DNA from: a virus
Direction: 5' to 3' (one strand)
Virus record (IMG/VR): IMGVR_UViG_3300042554_000484
Coordinates: 1 to 61,023 of that record
DNA length: 61,023 nt
Shown in pieces: positions 7,730-17,100 of the stretch (position 1 is the stretch's first letter; each line of letters begins with the position of its first letter). The translations under genes were made by a program, and so were the position numbers. The notes under the pieces are model-generated. The model did not search any database. It was not told the DNA's origin and worked only from the letters and a program-made list of their open reading frames with translations.

Positions 7730-8706
7730 CAGGCCACCGCTGTGTTGAAGTAGACACCGAGGTCGCTGGACACGACCTTGTTGTCGAACGCAACCTCAGC
7801 CTCGACACGATCCGCCTTGAGGGCGTCCATGCGAATCTGAGAGGTGCCGACCGTCTGGCCGAGGCCACCCGACACACCAGTCCACGAGAAGATGTAGCCG
7901 GCGGACGGGGTGAGCAGGCCGGGGTTCGGGGCGACGTGGCCGAGCCACGCAACCTTGCCCACGTTGAACGAGTAAGCGCCAGTGGCACCCTCGTTGTTCG
8001 TGGCCCGGATCGACTTGGCGACGAGCACGCGGTCCACCTCGAACATGCGGGCGAGCATGTCGCTCGTCACCACAGAAGAAGAGGTGTACTTGATGCGGTC
8101 GACGATGTCGGGGTGATGACGCAACTTGCGGAACGTCTCGTACCCGAGGACGAGGGTGTTGGCCTCGAAGCCCGTGGTCGAGAGGATCTGCGCCTTGCCG
8201 GTCTCAACATTCTCAATCGGATCGGAGTTGGCGTAGTCGCTCCACTGCTTGAACTCGTCCGTGGAGGGAGCGCCGGCAACACCGGTGTAGTCCTTGCCCC
8301 AGACCGAAGTGGTCATGTAGTCGGACACGAACTGGACCTCGCGACGGAGCAGGAGACGCTGCGTCACGAACTCGGCAGCCTCACGAAGCGGGTTCAGCGG
8401 GCTGTCCGCGTTCGCCTTCGTCTGATCGCCGACATCCTTGTGGAACGCCCACACGTCAGCCGAGTACGTCGCGGTGCTCAGGTTGTAGCCCGAGCCAGCC
8501 GACTCGGTTGCGTCGGCGCGGCGCTGGGCCTCGTCGCGGAACCAGTCGTTCTTCGTGTAGACGAAATACTTGTCCGACTTCTTGTCCACCGGGACAACCG
8601 GGAAGACCTTGTCGGCGATGAAGTTCTCCGACTTCTGCATGTACGCGACCGAGATGTTGGTCAGGATCGCGTCGATGTGAACATTGTTCACGTTCGGCTG
8701 TGCCAT
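7729..8706 (-). CDS. Major capsid protein (HK97 fold)
   Basis: 325 aa. It forms the head shell. Features of the E-like/HK97-fold capsid family: N-terminal NVNNVHIDAILTNISVAY, a spine-helix region ADSPLNPLREAAEFVTQRLL and late ARMFEVDRVLVAKSIRATNN. It lies directly after the decoration and scaffold genes and before a short fibre-like gene. The start ATG at 8706 is preceded by AAGGAGCAGTAACG. There is no obvious N-terminal delta domain, consistent with a separate scaffold. Confidence 0.85.
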   Translation of the reverse strand: MAQPNVNNVHIDAILTNISVAYMQKSENFIADKVFPVVPVDKKSDKYFVYTKNDWFRDEAQRRADATESAGSGYNLSTATYSADVWAFHKDVGDQTKANADSPLNPLREAAEFVTQRLLLRREVQFVSDYMTTSVWGKDYTGVAGAPSTDEFKQWSDYANSDPIENVETGKAQILSTTGFEANTLVLGYETFRKLRHHPDIVDRIKYTSSSVVTSDMLARMFEVDRVLVAKSIRATNNEGATGAYSFNVGKVAWLGHVAPNPGLLTPSAGYIFSWTGVSGGLGQTVGTSQIRMDALKADRVEAEVAFDNKVVSSDLGVYFNTAVA

Positions 8707-8735
8707 CGTTACTGCTCCTTATCTCTCTCGGCCCG

Positions 8736-9131
8736 TCACGCAGCCCGCGAGGGCGCGGCGCAGTTGACGACGGCGGTTGCGATTTCGTTGTCGGCTCCGA
8801 CTGCGAGGATCACGGTGCCGACGACGTACTCAGTCGTGTCGGTGCCGGGGACCTTGGCATCAGCCTTGCCTGCGTTGTTGGTTCCGATGAGGGTGCCAAC
8901 GGTCAGAGCGGCAGAGGCGACGATCTTCGTGCCGCCGGCCACAACGATCTCGGCTTCCTCGCCCTGAAGGGGCGCGTTCTGAAGCACGCCGATCGGCCGG
9001 TCAGTGGCGCCGTTGCACAAGGTCACGACACCGCCCGTTCCGATCTCGACGAACTTGTACTGATGGGTGCTGAGGTCCGCCCCCGCGACGAGGGTGATCT
9101 TCAGCGAGTAGTTGTTGATCTCGTATGCCAC
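8736..9131 (-). CDS. Head decoration-like protein (DUF2190-like)
   Basis: 131 aa. HQYKFVEIGTGGVVTLCNGA followed by DRPIGVLQNAPLQGEEAEIV is the typical DUF2190/capsid-stabilising pattern (beta-tulip-like decoration proteins; family knowledge). Its position between scaffold and capsid fits. It probably binds the three-fold axes of the head. Confidence 0.75.
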   Translation of the reverse strand: MAYEINNYSLKITLVAGADLSTHQYKFVEIGTGGVVTLCNGATDRPIGVLQNAPLQGEEAEIVVAGGTKIVASAALTVGTLIGTNNAGKADAKVPGTDTTEYVVGTVILAVGADNEIATAVVNCAAPSRAA

Positions 9132-9136
9132 GGCGA

Positions 9137-9949
9137 TCAGCCCTTCTTCTCGGCGAGGTACTCGGTGTAGAGAGCCGGGTCGCTGACGAACACGTCAGAG
9201 AGAGCCTGCTCGAAAGTGGCTGAGGTGCCGTCAGCGACAGCGGCCTTAGCCAGCGACTCCGCCTTGTGGAAAGCGGAGCCAGTATGAACGGGCGTTGAGC
9301 CGATCTCGCTGAAGATGTCAGCGGACTCGACCTTCGCGTTGGCCGCAAGCAGCGTGCTCTCGACCGACTTCGCCAGGGCCTCATCGACCTCGGCAAGGCG
9401 ACGCAGCGCCGGGCCGACCTGATCGGCGTCAAGACCGAGAGCCCCGTAGGTCTCGCGGGCCTTCACGACCGCGTCAGCGTCAGCACGCTCTGCACGCTCC
9501 TTGAGAAGCGTGGCCTCGGCAGCCTCGGCCTTAGCCATGGCCTCCTGCGCCTGCTTCTCCATGACCTCGAACGCCTTACGAACAGACTCAGGCGCAGCCT
9601 TCATCATGTCCTCGTCGTCCTCGGGCTCTTCCTCATCCGAATCGCCACGGGAGGCCATCTCCTTCTCCATATCGGCGATCCGCGACTCGGCAGCGGCGAG
9701 GGCCTTCAGGGCCTCGTCGAGCCGATCCTCGGTGCTCTTCTCCATGTGGCCCTCCTGGGCGTCGGTGGACGGCACCTCCTCTTCGGAGGTGTCAGGTTCC
9801 TCGGTGATCTGCTCCATCGCTGCCACAACAGCGTCAGGGTCGGCCGCCTTCATGACGAGCCACCCCTCGGCAAGGTGAGCAGGATGATCGACGCCGGATG
9901 TCTCTTCGATAGCAAGATTGACCATCTTGCGCGTACGGCGACGCTCCAC
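9137..9949 (-). CDS. Head scaffolding protein
   Basis: 270 aa from a GTG at 9949 with AGGAGG five bases upstream. The N-terminus has IEETSGVDHPAHLAEGWLVM, seen in actinophage head-assembly proteins. The rest is highly charged and helical (long Glu/Ala/Lys stretch around residues 60-170, then SAFHKAESLAKAAV). This is typical of scaffolds that fill the procapsid and are removed by the protease encoded just upstream. Confidence 0.75.
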   Translation of the reverse strand: MERRRTRKMVNLAIEETSGVDHPAHLAEGWLVMKAADPDAVVAAMEQITEEPDTSEEEVPSTDAQEGHMEKSTEDRLDEALKALAAAESRIADMEKEMASRGDSDEEEPEDDEDMMKAAPESVRKAFEVMEKQAQEAMAKAEAAEATLLKERAERADADAVVKARETYGALGLDADQVGPALRRLAEVDEALAKSVESTLLAANAKVESADIFSEIGSTPVHTGSAFHKAESLAKAAVADGTSATFEQALSDVFVSDPALYTEYLAEKKG

Positions 9950-9978
9950 AGATCCTCCTAAACCAGACACGGGCCGCC

Positions 9979-9994
9979 AACCCCTAAGTAGGGG
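9979..9994 (-). promoter_or_regulatory. Promoter element upstream of scaffold gene
   Basis: Coding orientation: CCCC-TACTTA-GGGGTT. The -10-like box is embedded in the palindrome CCCCTA-AG-TAGGGG, the same plan as the other elements (TAnnnT followed by GGGGTT). Confidence 0.5.
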
Positions 9995-10019
9995 CGACGA
10001 CCCGCAGGTCTCGATGAGG

Positions 10020-10184
10020 CTAGGTTAGCACGATCCCTGTCCCCCGAGAGGGTTGCGAAACGGGTTGTGCGGATGCTAAGGCAAGGCCGACAGCCCAGCC
10101 GGCGATGAAGCCGCAGCCGAGCCACGCCGCCACTGCGACGACAGCGACCCCCGTCTCAGGGGTCCACGAGTTCCGTAGGTCCAC
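10020..10184 (-). CDS. Putative small membrane protein
   Basis: A possible 54-aa reading frame from a GTG at 10184 to a TAG at 10020. It contains one hydrophobic segment (WLGCGFIAGWAVGLALASAQ). It would fill an otherwise empty gap before the scaffold gene, but it overlaps the upstream gene by 29 bases and has no clear ribosome binding site. Treat as tentative. Confidence 0.3.
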   Translation of the reverse strand: MDLRNSWTPETGVAVVAVAAWLGCGFIAGWAVGLALASAQPVSQPSRGTGIVLT

Positions 10185-10377
10185 CGTTGAACACCACTAC
10201 GGGCTTGCTGCGGACTCGTCCACGGGAAGCGGACAGGCGAATGTCGACCTGCTCGGCGGGGAACGCCCGCATGGCGAGGAGGAACTCGGGGGAAAGCAAC
10301 TGTGCACACCACGCCGCCACAACAGGGGGTATGTCGGGTGAGTCGAGGGCAGCCTTGACCACGTCCCGCTGCATCAT
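10156..10377 (-). CDS. Hypothetical protein between protease and scaffold
   Basis: 73 aa from the ATG at 10377 with GGGAG eight bases upstream. The sequence MMQRDVVKAALDSPDIPPVV is followed by a basic segment (RLSASRGRVRSKPVVVFNGG). I do not recognise the family. The position suggests a head-assembly accessory role. Confidence 0.5.
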   Translation of the reverse strand: MMQRDVVKAALDSPDIPPVVAAWCAQLLSPEFLLAMRAFPAEQVDIRLSASRGRVRSKPVVVFNGGPTELVDP

Positions 10378-10417
10378 CCGAGTGACTCCCGCAGCATCCG
10401 CTCTTCTCCGGGCAGAC

Positions 10418-11083
10418 TCACTCGGTCTCCTCCAAGTCGACGAACAGTCTCTCGGCGCGTCCCCCAATAGAGTAGCCCCTGATCTTGCCGCCCTTGACTA
10501 ACTCCCACGCCCACGGCTTCCACTTCACGCCGAGGAACACGGTGTTAGCGGGGAACGACACCGGTTCATGTGTGTCCTCACCGGTCGCGGCCTTCTTCAT
10601 CATCGGCACCTGCACCTCGTAAGGCCACGTCATCACCTCGACCCACTCCCCAGCGACCTCATCCCGGTCATGCTGAAGACGGATCCGGCGGTCGCCGCCC
10701 TTGACGTAATCCCACACGGCCTTCTGCAACTCTTGCGCGTCGGTCCACTCAGAGTGGGCGTCGAGACGGTCGGGGATGTACATGGGGCCGAGGGTGAACA
10801 TCTCCTCAGAGACGGCCTTGGACACCTCGAAGTCGCCGACACTCTTCGCCACCTCGGGAGTGAAGGCGTCAACAGCGAACAGGCGGGCCTGCTCCTCGGT
10901 GATCTCTTCGAGGCGCGGGTCACCGTCCACGATGTACAGGGCGAGACGTGGGTAGTCGACCCACTGCTTCTCGACGATGTCCCATAGGTAGGTGTCAAGG
11001 GTCTGGGCTTCGTCGTCTTGCTCCATGCGGAACAGGGCGTAGATGCCTTGCTCGTCGACCTTACCGAACAGTCTGGTAGCCAT
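10418..11083 (-). CDS. XkdF-like prohead protease
   Basis: 221 aa. GPMYIPDRLDAHSEWTDAQE, GDRRIRLQHDRDEVAGEWVE, FPANTVFLGVKWKPWAWELV and KIRGYSIGGRAERL match the XkdF-like/S78-type phage head-maturation protease family (established). Such enzymes cleave scaffold and other head proteins inside the procapsid. Good ATG at 11083 with GGAGAG upstream, and its own promoter element at 11096-11110. It could also process the two multi-domain proteins encoded just upstream (inference). Confidence 0.85.
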   Translation of the reverse strand: MATRLFGKVDEQGIYALFRMEQDDEAQTLDTYLWDIVEKQWVDYPRLALYIVDGDPRLEEITEEQARLFAVDAFTPEVAKSVGDFEVSKAVSEEMFTLGPMYIPDRLDAHSEWTDAQELQKAVWDYVKGGDRRIRLQHDRDEVAGEWVEVMTWPYEVQVPMMKKAATGEDTHEPVSFPANTVFLGVKWKPWAWELVKGGKIRGYSIGGRAERLFVDLEETE

Positions 11084-11095
11084 AACTCTCCTTCT

Positions 11096-11110
11096 ACCCC
11101 CAGTTTAGAC
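11096..11110 (-). promoter_or_regulatory. Promoter element upstream of the protease gene
   Basis: Coding orientation: GTC-TAAACT-GGGGGT. The TAA stop codon of the 11105-13717 gene is the first half of the -10 box TAAACT, so the two signals are fused. Confidence 0.65.
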
Positions 11111-13717
11111 TAGGCCGGCGTCTTGAGCCGTCTGGAACCCCTGGAACAGGGTCGTGCCGATCGACAGCACCGAACCGGACGGCACCGCAATGCTCCGTGC
11201 CATGCGGGTCATGCGGTTGTACGTCTTCCAGCGGGTCCGATTGTCGCGAGACTCACGATATGTCTCGTACTCGGCGTGGATCGGCTCCTTCGCCTTGAGG
11301 GATCCGGGCGTGTGGAACTGCAACTCGAACTTCTGCCCATTCGGGTGAACGGCAGCGACGTTGATCCCCTGGTAGGGGTCGCCTTCCTGCCAGTAGTTCT
11401 TGACTCGCATCTGGTAGCCCTTGGCTTCGAGGTCGCTGATCGTGGCGGACACGCCATCGGTGTAGCCGTCTTCCTCGAAGGTCATGGTGTAGCGCACCAC
11501 GTCGGACATCTTGTCGGCAGTGACCTCGGCGTCGCCGCCGTTCTCGACCTTCTCGTCGTCGATCTTCCGAGCGAGGGACTTCTCCGCCTTCATCCGGTAG
11601 TCGAGACCCTCCATGGTGCCGCCGTTAGCGTTCGCCGTGTCGATCATGTCTTTCGTGATCTCGGGCTCGGCCTCGGCTGCCTTGTCACGAACCCGCTTGG
11701 CCGCTGCGACCACGTTGTCGGGTCGACCGGTGGCCGAGGGGTTGTCGACCGGGTTCAACTTGTAGCCGCCATAAGACGCGCCACCCTCGGGCGCCACCGA
11801 GTCCCCTCCGCCGGCCGAGGATCCACCACCCTTACGGGGGGCATGGCTCGACTGGTCATGTGACCCGTGCTTCTCGACAGGCCAGTTGAGGGTCACCACG
11901 GCACCACCCGGCAGGGAGAACGTGGTCAGGCTGTTGGGCAGGTAGTCGTAGTACAGGGTGTGGCCGTCGAGTGACTTCGAGGTGCGGTTGCGCTTGTCAC
12001 CCGGCCACATGCCGGTGACCTCACGGTGCCGGATCGCGCAGTAGCCCTTGGCCTGCTCGCTGGTCATGTACTTCCCGACCGCAGCCACACAGGCAGTGAA
12101 GTCGCCGCCGGCGCCCCACGAAATCTTGCCCTTGCCACCGCCACGCCAGTAGTCCCGCAGCGCCTCGGGGTTGCCGCGCTTCTCCATCTCGTCCGCGAGG
12201 TAGGCGTAGGAACCGAAGTCGGACAGGTCGTCGTCGTCCATGGTGGACAGCAACTCTTCCTCGTCGACCTCGTCATCGGTCAGTGGCCCGCCCGTGAGCC
12301 ACGCCGAGCAGGATCGTGCCGCAGCGCACTTGAACTGGAACAACTCGCAGTAGCCCAGACCCGCCGCCTCGGCGACATCTTCACCCTCGTCGCTGATGTT
12401 GCCGGCGATGGCATCGACGATCTCTTCCTTCACGTTGAAGGCGGCACAGTTGCCGCAGCGGGTCGTAGACGCCTCATCCGCCGGCACGCCCCACACCTCA
12501 CCGAGACGCTCCCAGTAGTCGCCGGGCTCGTCCGGGTTCATCGGCCCATACAGGTACTCGTCGATGGCGTGCTGCCGGTTCTCAAGGTTGACGTGGATGT
12601 CAGTGATCGCCTCGGGGACGGCACGCTTCTCCACGTCACCGAGCACGGAACGCACCCATGACCGGCCGGGGTCTCCGCCCCACGCATCCCACGCCACACG
12701 CCACGGCGTCGGCTCCCCGTCGTCGAGTTGGGCGTGGTCGCCGCGCTGCTTGCCGTGCCGGGCGAAGTAGGCCCGCATCTTCACCAGCGTGTCCTGGCCG
12801 ACCGTGCCGCCCTCGGCGAGTTGCCTAGCCCGGTTGCGGCCCACTGAGGTGAACCCGTCGCCGGCCTTGCCGTCCTCAATCCACGCCACGGCTCGACGGG
12901 CAGCGGAGCGGACAGCGTCGGGCACCTTGTACGAGTCGGCCTTCTCAAGGGCCCCAATGGACTTCAGGGACGACGCCCGATGCCCCACGACCGTGTCCGT
13001 GGGCCGGAAGCCCTGAGAGGTGAGCCGGTACACGCGGATCAGCACCGCTGGATCCTCTTCCGAGGCGTTCAGGGTGAAAGTGGAGTCGGGCACGTTGACC
13101 TTGCCCTCGGTGACGATCCGCTCGATGCGGCCCCTGGCGGGTCCACCGGATGAGCCCCAGGTGACGAAGTCGTCGACTCGCCATTCCTTCGCCTTAGCGA
13201 ACCGTTCGATCTGGTCGAGACGGGCCTGCGCTTCCTCGCGAGTGTCGTAGGTGCCGAACTCCCGATCCGTGTCCTCGGCCATGACGACGTACTTGCCGTC
13301 CCGCTCGACGATGCGCTTGAGCATGGCTTTCGGCTTCTCGGCGCCCATGATGGAGTCGACGTGGACCGTGTTCACGTTGGGTGACGCCTTGAGGACGTAG
13401 CCGTCGACTGTGAGGAGCACCTGCACGACGCCGCCGGCTTCGAGGGCCTTGGCGAGGGGCTCGGACAGGTCGCCGGGGAAGTCGATGTCGTCGACCGACG
13501 CCACCTCGGCCTCATCGACCACGATCACTGACCGGGACCATTGGTCATCCTCGTGTCCGTGGTCGAGGCCCCGCTTCAGCATCTCCTGCGACACCAGATG
13601 GTGGGCCTGCACCGCAGCCGGGTCATCCACGGCAGAGGCGTCTAGGCGGGTGTGCAGTGCGACTAGGTCGTCGGTGGGGAGAGCGGCCAGCCTGACGGCG
13701 GGGTCGGTCACTGTCAT
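11105..13717 (-). CDS. Multi-domain head-module protein with C-terminal RelA/SpoT-like domain
   Basis: 870 aa, ATG at 13717 (GGAG upstream). Regions in order: unassigned helical N-terminus (1-170); DUF2945/Tudor-like segment (178-255, KEWRVDDFVTWGSSGG); a phage domain with VPDAVRSAARRAVAWIEDG and WDAWGGDPGRSW (265-360); a cysteine cluster C421, C424, C457, C464, C470 resembling a phage HiPIP-like iron-sulfur motif; a GDFTACVAAVGKYMTSEQAK segment (533-577); the tag KHGSHDQSSH (616-625); and a RelA/SpoT-like nucleotidyltransferase domain (about 700-845). That domain has DVVRYT (D739), VKNYWQEGDPYQGINVA, FELQFHT (E798) and HAEYETYRE, a pattern seen in actinobacterial polymorphic toxins. Its place between MuF and protease suggests packaging in the head. 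Catalysis is inferred, not shown. Confidence 0.7.
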   Translation of the reverse strand: MTVTDPAVRLAALPTDDLVALHTRLDASAVDDPAAVQAHHLVSQEMLKRGLDHGHEDDQWSRSVIVVDEAEVASVDDIDFPGDLSEPLAKALEAGGVVQVLLTVDGYVLKASPNVNTVHVDSIMGAEKPKAMLKRIVERDGKYVVMAEDTDREFGTYDTREEAQARLDQIERFAKAKEWRVDDFVTWGSSGGPARGRIERIVTEGKVNVPDSTFTLNASEEDPAVLIRVYRLTSQGFRPTDTVVGHRASSLKSIGALEKADSYKVPDAVRSAARRAVAWIEDGKAGDGFTSVGRNRARQLAEGGTVGQDTLVKMRAYFARHGKQRGDHAQLDDGEPTPWRVAWDAWGGDPGRSWVRSVLGDVEKRAVPEAITDIHVNLENRQHAIDEYLYGPMNPDEPGDYWERLGEVWGVPADEASTTRCGNCAAFNVKEEIVDAIAGNISDEGEDVAEAAGLGYCELFQFKCAAARSCSAWLTGGPLTDDEVDEEELLSTMDDDDLSDFGSYAYLADEMEKRGNPEALRDYWRGGGKGKISWGAGGDFTACVAAVGKYMTSEQAKGYCAIRHREVTGMWPGDKRNRTSKSLDGHTLYYDYLPNSLTTFSLPGGAVVTLNWPVEKHGSHDQSSHAPRKGGGSSAGGGDSVAPEGGASYGGYKLNPVDNPSATGRPDNVVAAAKRVRDKAAEAEPEITKDMIDTANANGGTMEGLDYRMKAEKSLARKIDDEKVENGGDAEVTADKMSDVVRYTMTFEEDGYTDGVSATISDLEAKGYQMRVKNYWQEGDPYQGINVAAVHPNGQKFELQFHTPGSLKAKEPIHAEYETYRESRDNRTRWKTYNRMTRMARSIAVPSGSVLSIGTTLFQGFQTAQDAGLV
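11843..11872 (-). repeat. His-rich tag, copy 5 (KHGSHDQSSH)
   Basis: Encodes KHGSHDQSSH, followed by a Gly/Ser-rich linker and then the RelA/SpoT-like domain. Same motif as the four copies in the 14196-17276 protein. Confidence 0.9.
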
Positions 13718-13744
13718 TAGTCCTCCGGGCTCGATCCTCCTAGG

Positions 13745-13957
13745 TTACCGCTCGACAGGCTCCTGGCCGGGGCTTGGCAGTAGCGCATATGCCATAACGT
13801 CGATGAGGATCTCGCCGTAGATGTCAGTGGCGTCTTCGAGTTTCTGCCCGGCCTTCACTTCGCGCTCCATCACGTCCCAGAACTCGGGGGGTGCCTGATC
13901 GTAGGCGACGGCCTTGAGGGCGGCGATGACTTCGAGGTCTTTCTCCTGCTCGGTCAC
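13745..13957 (-). CDS. Small acidic protein of the head operon
   Basis: 70 aa from a GTG at 13957 overlapping the upstream stop (GTGA). It is acidic and helical (QEKDLEVIAALKAVAYDQAP). No family recognised. Coupled to the next small gene, between the two giant head-module genes; an assembly or inhibitor role for one of those proteins is possible but speculative. Confidence 0.6.
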   Translation of the reverse strand: MTEQEKDLEVIAALKAVAYDQAPPEFWDVMEREVKAGQKLEDATDIYGEILIDVMAYALLPSPGQEPVER

Positions 13958-14151
13958 TTGACTCTCCGGTAGTACGGGGACTGGAAGACGGCCTCTTGCT
14001 CCTCCGGCGTCATCTTGTCGAACTCGTCGGCGAAGGCGTACATCTCGGGTAGGGCTTCGCGCATGGCCTGCTCATACTCGGTGTCGCTGGCGGTCTCGGG
14101 CAGGGCGTCATAGACCTTCTCCGAGGCTGCGAGGATCTTATCTACGTTCAT
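13954..14151 (-). CDS. Small acidic helical protein of the head operon
   Basis: 65 aa. The ATG at 14151 has AGGGAAG upstream; an earlier in-frame start lacks one. MNVDKILAASEKVYDALPET and the following acidic helices (ALPEMYAFADEFDKMTPEEQ) show no known family. It has its own promoter element at 14174-14190. Confidence 0.65.
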   Translation of the reverse strand: MNVDKILAASEKVYDALPETASDTEYEQAMREALPEMYAFADEFDKMTPEEQEAVFQSPYYRRVK

Positions 14152-14173
14152 GGTCTTCCCTCCTTCCATACTC

Positions 14174-14190
14174 TAACCCCCGTTATGATA
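14174..14190 (-). promoter_or_regulatory. Promoter element upstream of 13954-14151
   Basis: Coding orientation: GTGG-TATCAT-AACGGGGGTTA. The -10-like TATCAT precedes the conserved GGGGGTT block of this phage's promoter family. It lies just before the stop of the 14196-17276 gene's end. Confidence 0.6.
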
Positions 14191-14195
14191 CCACG

Positions 14196-17100
14196 TTAGT
14201 CGAACAGGGTTTGCTGCCCAGGAATCTGCGGCTCAGACGGAGCCCCAGCAGCCGCCTCAGTCTCCGTAGTCGACCGCCTCGGCCCGGAGGGGCTCAACTC
14301 CTTGATCCCATACCAATCCGTGCCCAGCAACGCCTCCTTGCCCGGCCAGGTAGCGGCACCATCGACGAAGCCCCACGACGCCACCTCGCGGGGGCTCGGA
14401 TAGTCAGGATCCGATGTCGGTAGATCGAGCCGCGCCCGCAGGCTCCTACCCGACCGCTCAACCGAGCCTGGAAGCGCACCGCTATCGAGCACCTCATCGA
14501 ACTGGTACTTGACTGAACTGGTCGCCCCACCGGTACGCGCCCAGTCGAAGCCCTGCCTCGCCCACGCGAACCCACCCACGTCGAGGGCGGCGTGGACATG
14601 CACGTCGGTGATGCCGTGTGAGATGTAGTAGTCCTCTGCCCGCTTATTGAAGACCTTGGCGAACCCGGTGCCCTGGTACTCCTCGTCGATTCGGAGGAGT
14701 TCGTGGCTTACAGCCACTCTGCCGTTGTCGTCAACGAAGAAGCGTCGCTGGAACTCGCCGGCCCAGTCTCCGTTCTCGGTGTAGATCGTGCCGGTGACAT
14801 CGACGTGGTTCTCGCCCCAGTAACGCTCGACAGTCACATCCCCGACCTCGGCTTGTAGCCGGACGACTCGGCCATCGGGTGTCATGCCCTCGTGGCCTAT
14901 CCCGTAGACCTCGTTGAAAGCGTCGGTGTCTAACCCCTCTAGATCGGATTGCCGCATCTCGTCACCGTAGTCAGCGACGTAGAGGTCCAAGTCGCTTTCC
15001 ATGCGTGCTTCGAGGCGCTCGTCGAACTCTTGCTGGTAGGTGTTGCCCATGAGGGGCTCTTCATAGTCTGGGTCGTCACTGCGATCTACCCAGCCCTCGT
15101 CTGCCATCTCCTCGGCGACTGCATCGCGTGCGCCTTCCTCAATAACATCGGCATATTCGTCGCGGACTCGCTCACGCAACGCATCATCATCCATGCCGCC
15201 AGCGGCACCGACCTCCAACACGTCACGGCCCGGCCCCACGTTAGCCATCGCGTCGATGTCTTTCTGCCGAGCGCCCCAACCCGACGACGCCCCACCGCCA
15301 CCACGACCATGCGACTTCTGATCATGCGCCCCGCCGAGATGCTTCCGCAGAGACTTATCCATCCACGACGGCCTGCCGTACTTCTCGTAGTAAGACTCCC
15401 GCAGGCTACGAGCCTCATCGTCAGTGAAGCCCCAACGCTTCTTCCGCTTGATCCCCACCCGTTCCGCAACCCGAGTGATACGCCGCTCCACACGTCCCAT
15501 CGCCGAACCGAGGCGCCGCGCCAAAGGCGATTCCGGCAAGTTGAGATCCGAATAGTCACCTGTCACAAGGGCCTGAGCGATAGCCTCACGCTGATCTTCG
15601 TATTCTTCCTGCCACGTCTTACCGCCGCCGCGCCTGGAACTAGGTTCATCCGTGTCGAAGTTACTGGTGAACGTGCCACCACCTGACGGCGTGTACCGGC
15701 CCGGCACGCCACGCAACTCGTCAGCCGCAGACGACCCGCCACCACGACGGCCATGTGACGACTGATCGTGTGAGCCGTGCTTTAGGACTGGTCGGAGGCC
15801 GGGCTCGAAGGCGACGACGATTCCTCGCCCGCGAACTTCGCCCACAGAGTCTTTGCGTACTCGTCGATCTCCGCGTCCGTCATCTTCGACAGGTCCGGCA
15901 GTTTCACTACCTGCAACGGCCTTTCCGACTGCTCCTGTGCCACCGGTATCTATCTCCTCGAAGTTGGCTACGTCCCAAATGCTGATCTGGTCCCGCTTAC
16001 GTCCCGCGTCGATAGCGGTGTCACGGTCCATGATGTTCTCGGACACGTCGAGATACACCTTGCCGTCCGCCTGATTGTGCCACAACCCCAGATAGGAGCC
16101 CTCGGACAACTCGCGGTTGGACTTCATGAAAGAGCCCAACGCCTCGGGGCCGCGCTCCGGGTCGTAGAACTCGTCGGCGTCCATGATGGCGCCCTTGCTG
16201 CCGCCCATGGCGACCATGAAGCCCTTAGTGGGTTCGGATCCGTCGACCATGTTGACGGAGAGGCCGCCGTTAGCGCGGACCCTTTCGACGATGGATTGTG
16301 CGACGGTGCCGTCGAGTTTCAGGCTTGATCCTCCGCCGCCTCGGCGACCGTGTGAGGACTGGTCGTGGCTGCCGTGCTTCAGTACGGGGCGCAGCCCAGG
16401 CTCGAACGCCACGAGCACCGACTTCGCTATCGGCTTCACCGCAGTAGGCGGGACAGCGGGATCGAAAGTGTCGAGGATGATGACACGCTCGAACTCGTCA
16501 TCGCCGGCTGCCTTTGTCACGCCCGTTCCCCAGTTGTATCTCCCAGCGAAGTATGTCGACGCCGGGTTCGTGGTGGATCCACCAGTCAGGGACCATTCTG
16601 CCCAAGACTCGGCCAAATGCTCGTAATCATTGAATCTACCGTAGGTACTAAGCGCGTCCATGCCGCCGTTGTCCCGTAGCGCATAGTAGTCGTCGCCGAT
16701 CTGACGGTTGCTGCGCTTGTCGGTGACGTGGCCGTACTCGTGCGTGACAACATACTTCACTTGGCTTACCGTCTGCGCGGAAGGCATCGAATAGCCTTCT
16801 TCGCGGTTGATCAACTTGGCGCCTTGCGCGTATTCCGGGCGCATGTTTATCTGCTTCTCGCCTCGTAGTACGAACGCTTTAGTTGAGTCCTGCACGATGT
16901 CAGCGTTATCGCGGAAGGGCGCGTTACTGAACACTACCGTCAAGCCGCTGACGGGAACCTGCGACTGGCAAGTGTTGAGCGCCTCCATGGTGTCGCGCAT
17001 GGCTGCCGCGTCGGGCTCGCCACCGCCGAGCAACTCGACTCGCACTCGTGAGCCGTTAGGTCCGGTGTATTCGGTTGTCCTATCAGTGAAGTCGTCGGCT

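Noticed and set aside
10076-10312. 78-codon minus frame overlapping the 10156-10377 gene
   Set aside because: Arg/Ser/Pro-rich, no start signal; the alternative frame with a membrane helix (10020-10184) is more plausible, though still tentative.
13410-13820. 136-codon plus-strand frame near the start of the 870-aa gene
   Set aside because: Ser/Arg-rich shadow spanning two real minus-strand genes and their start signals.
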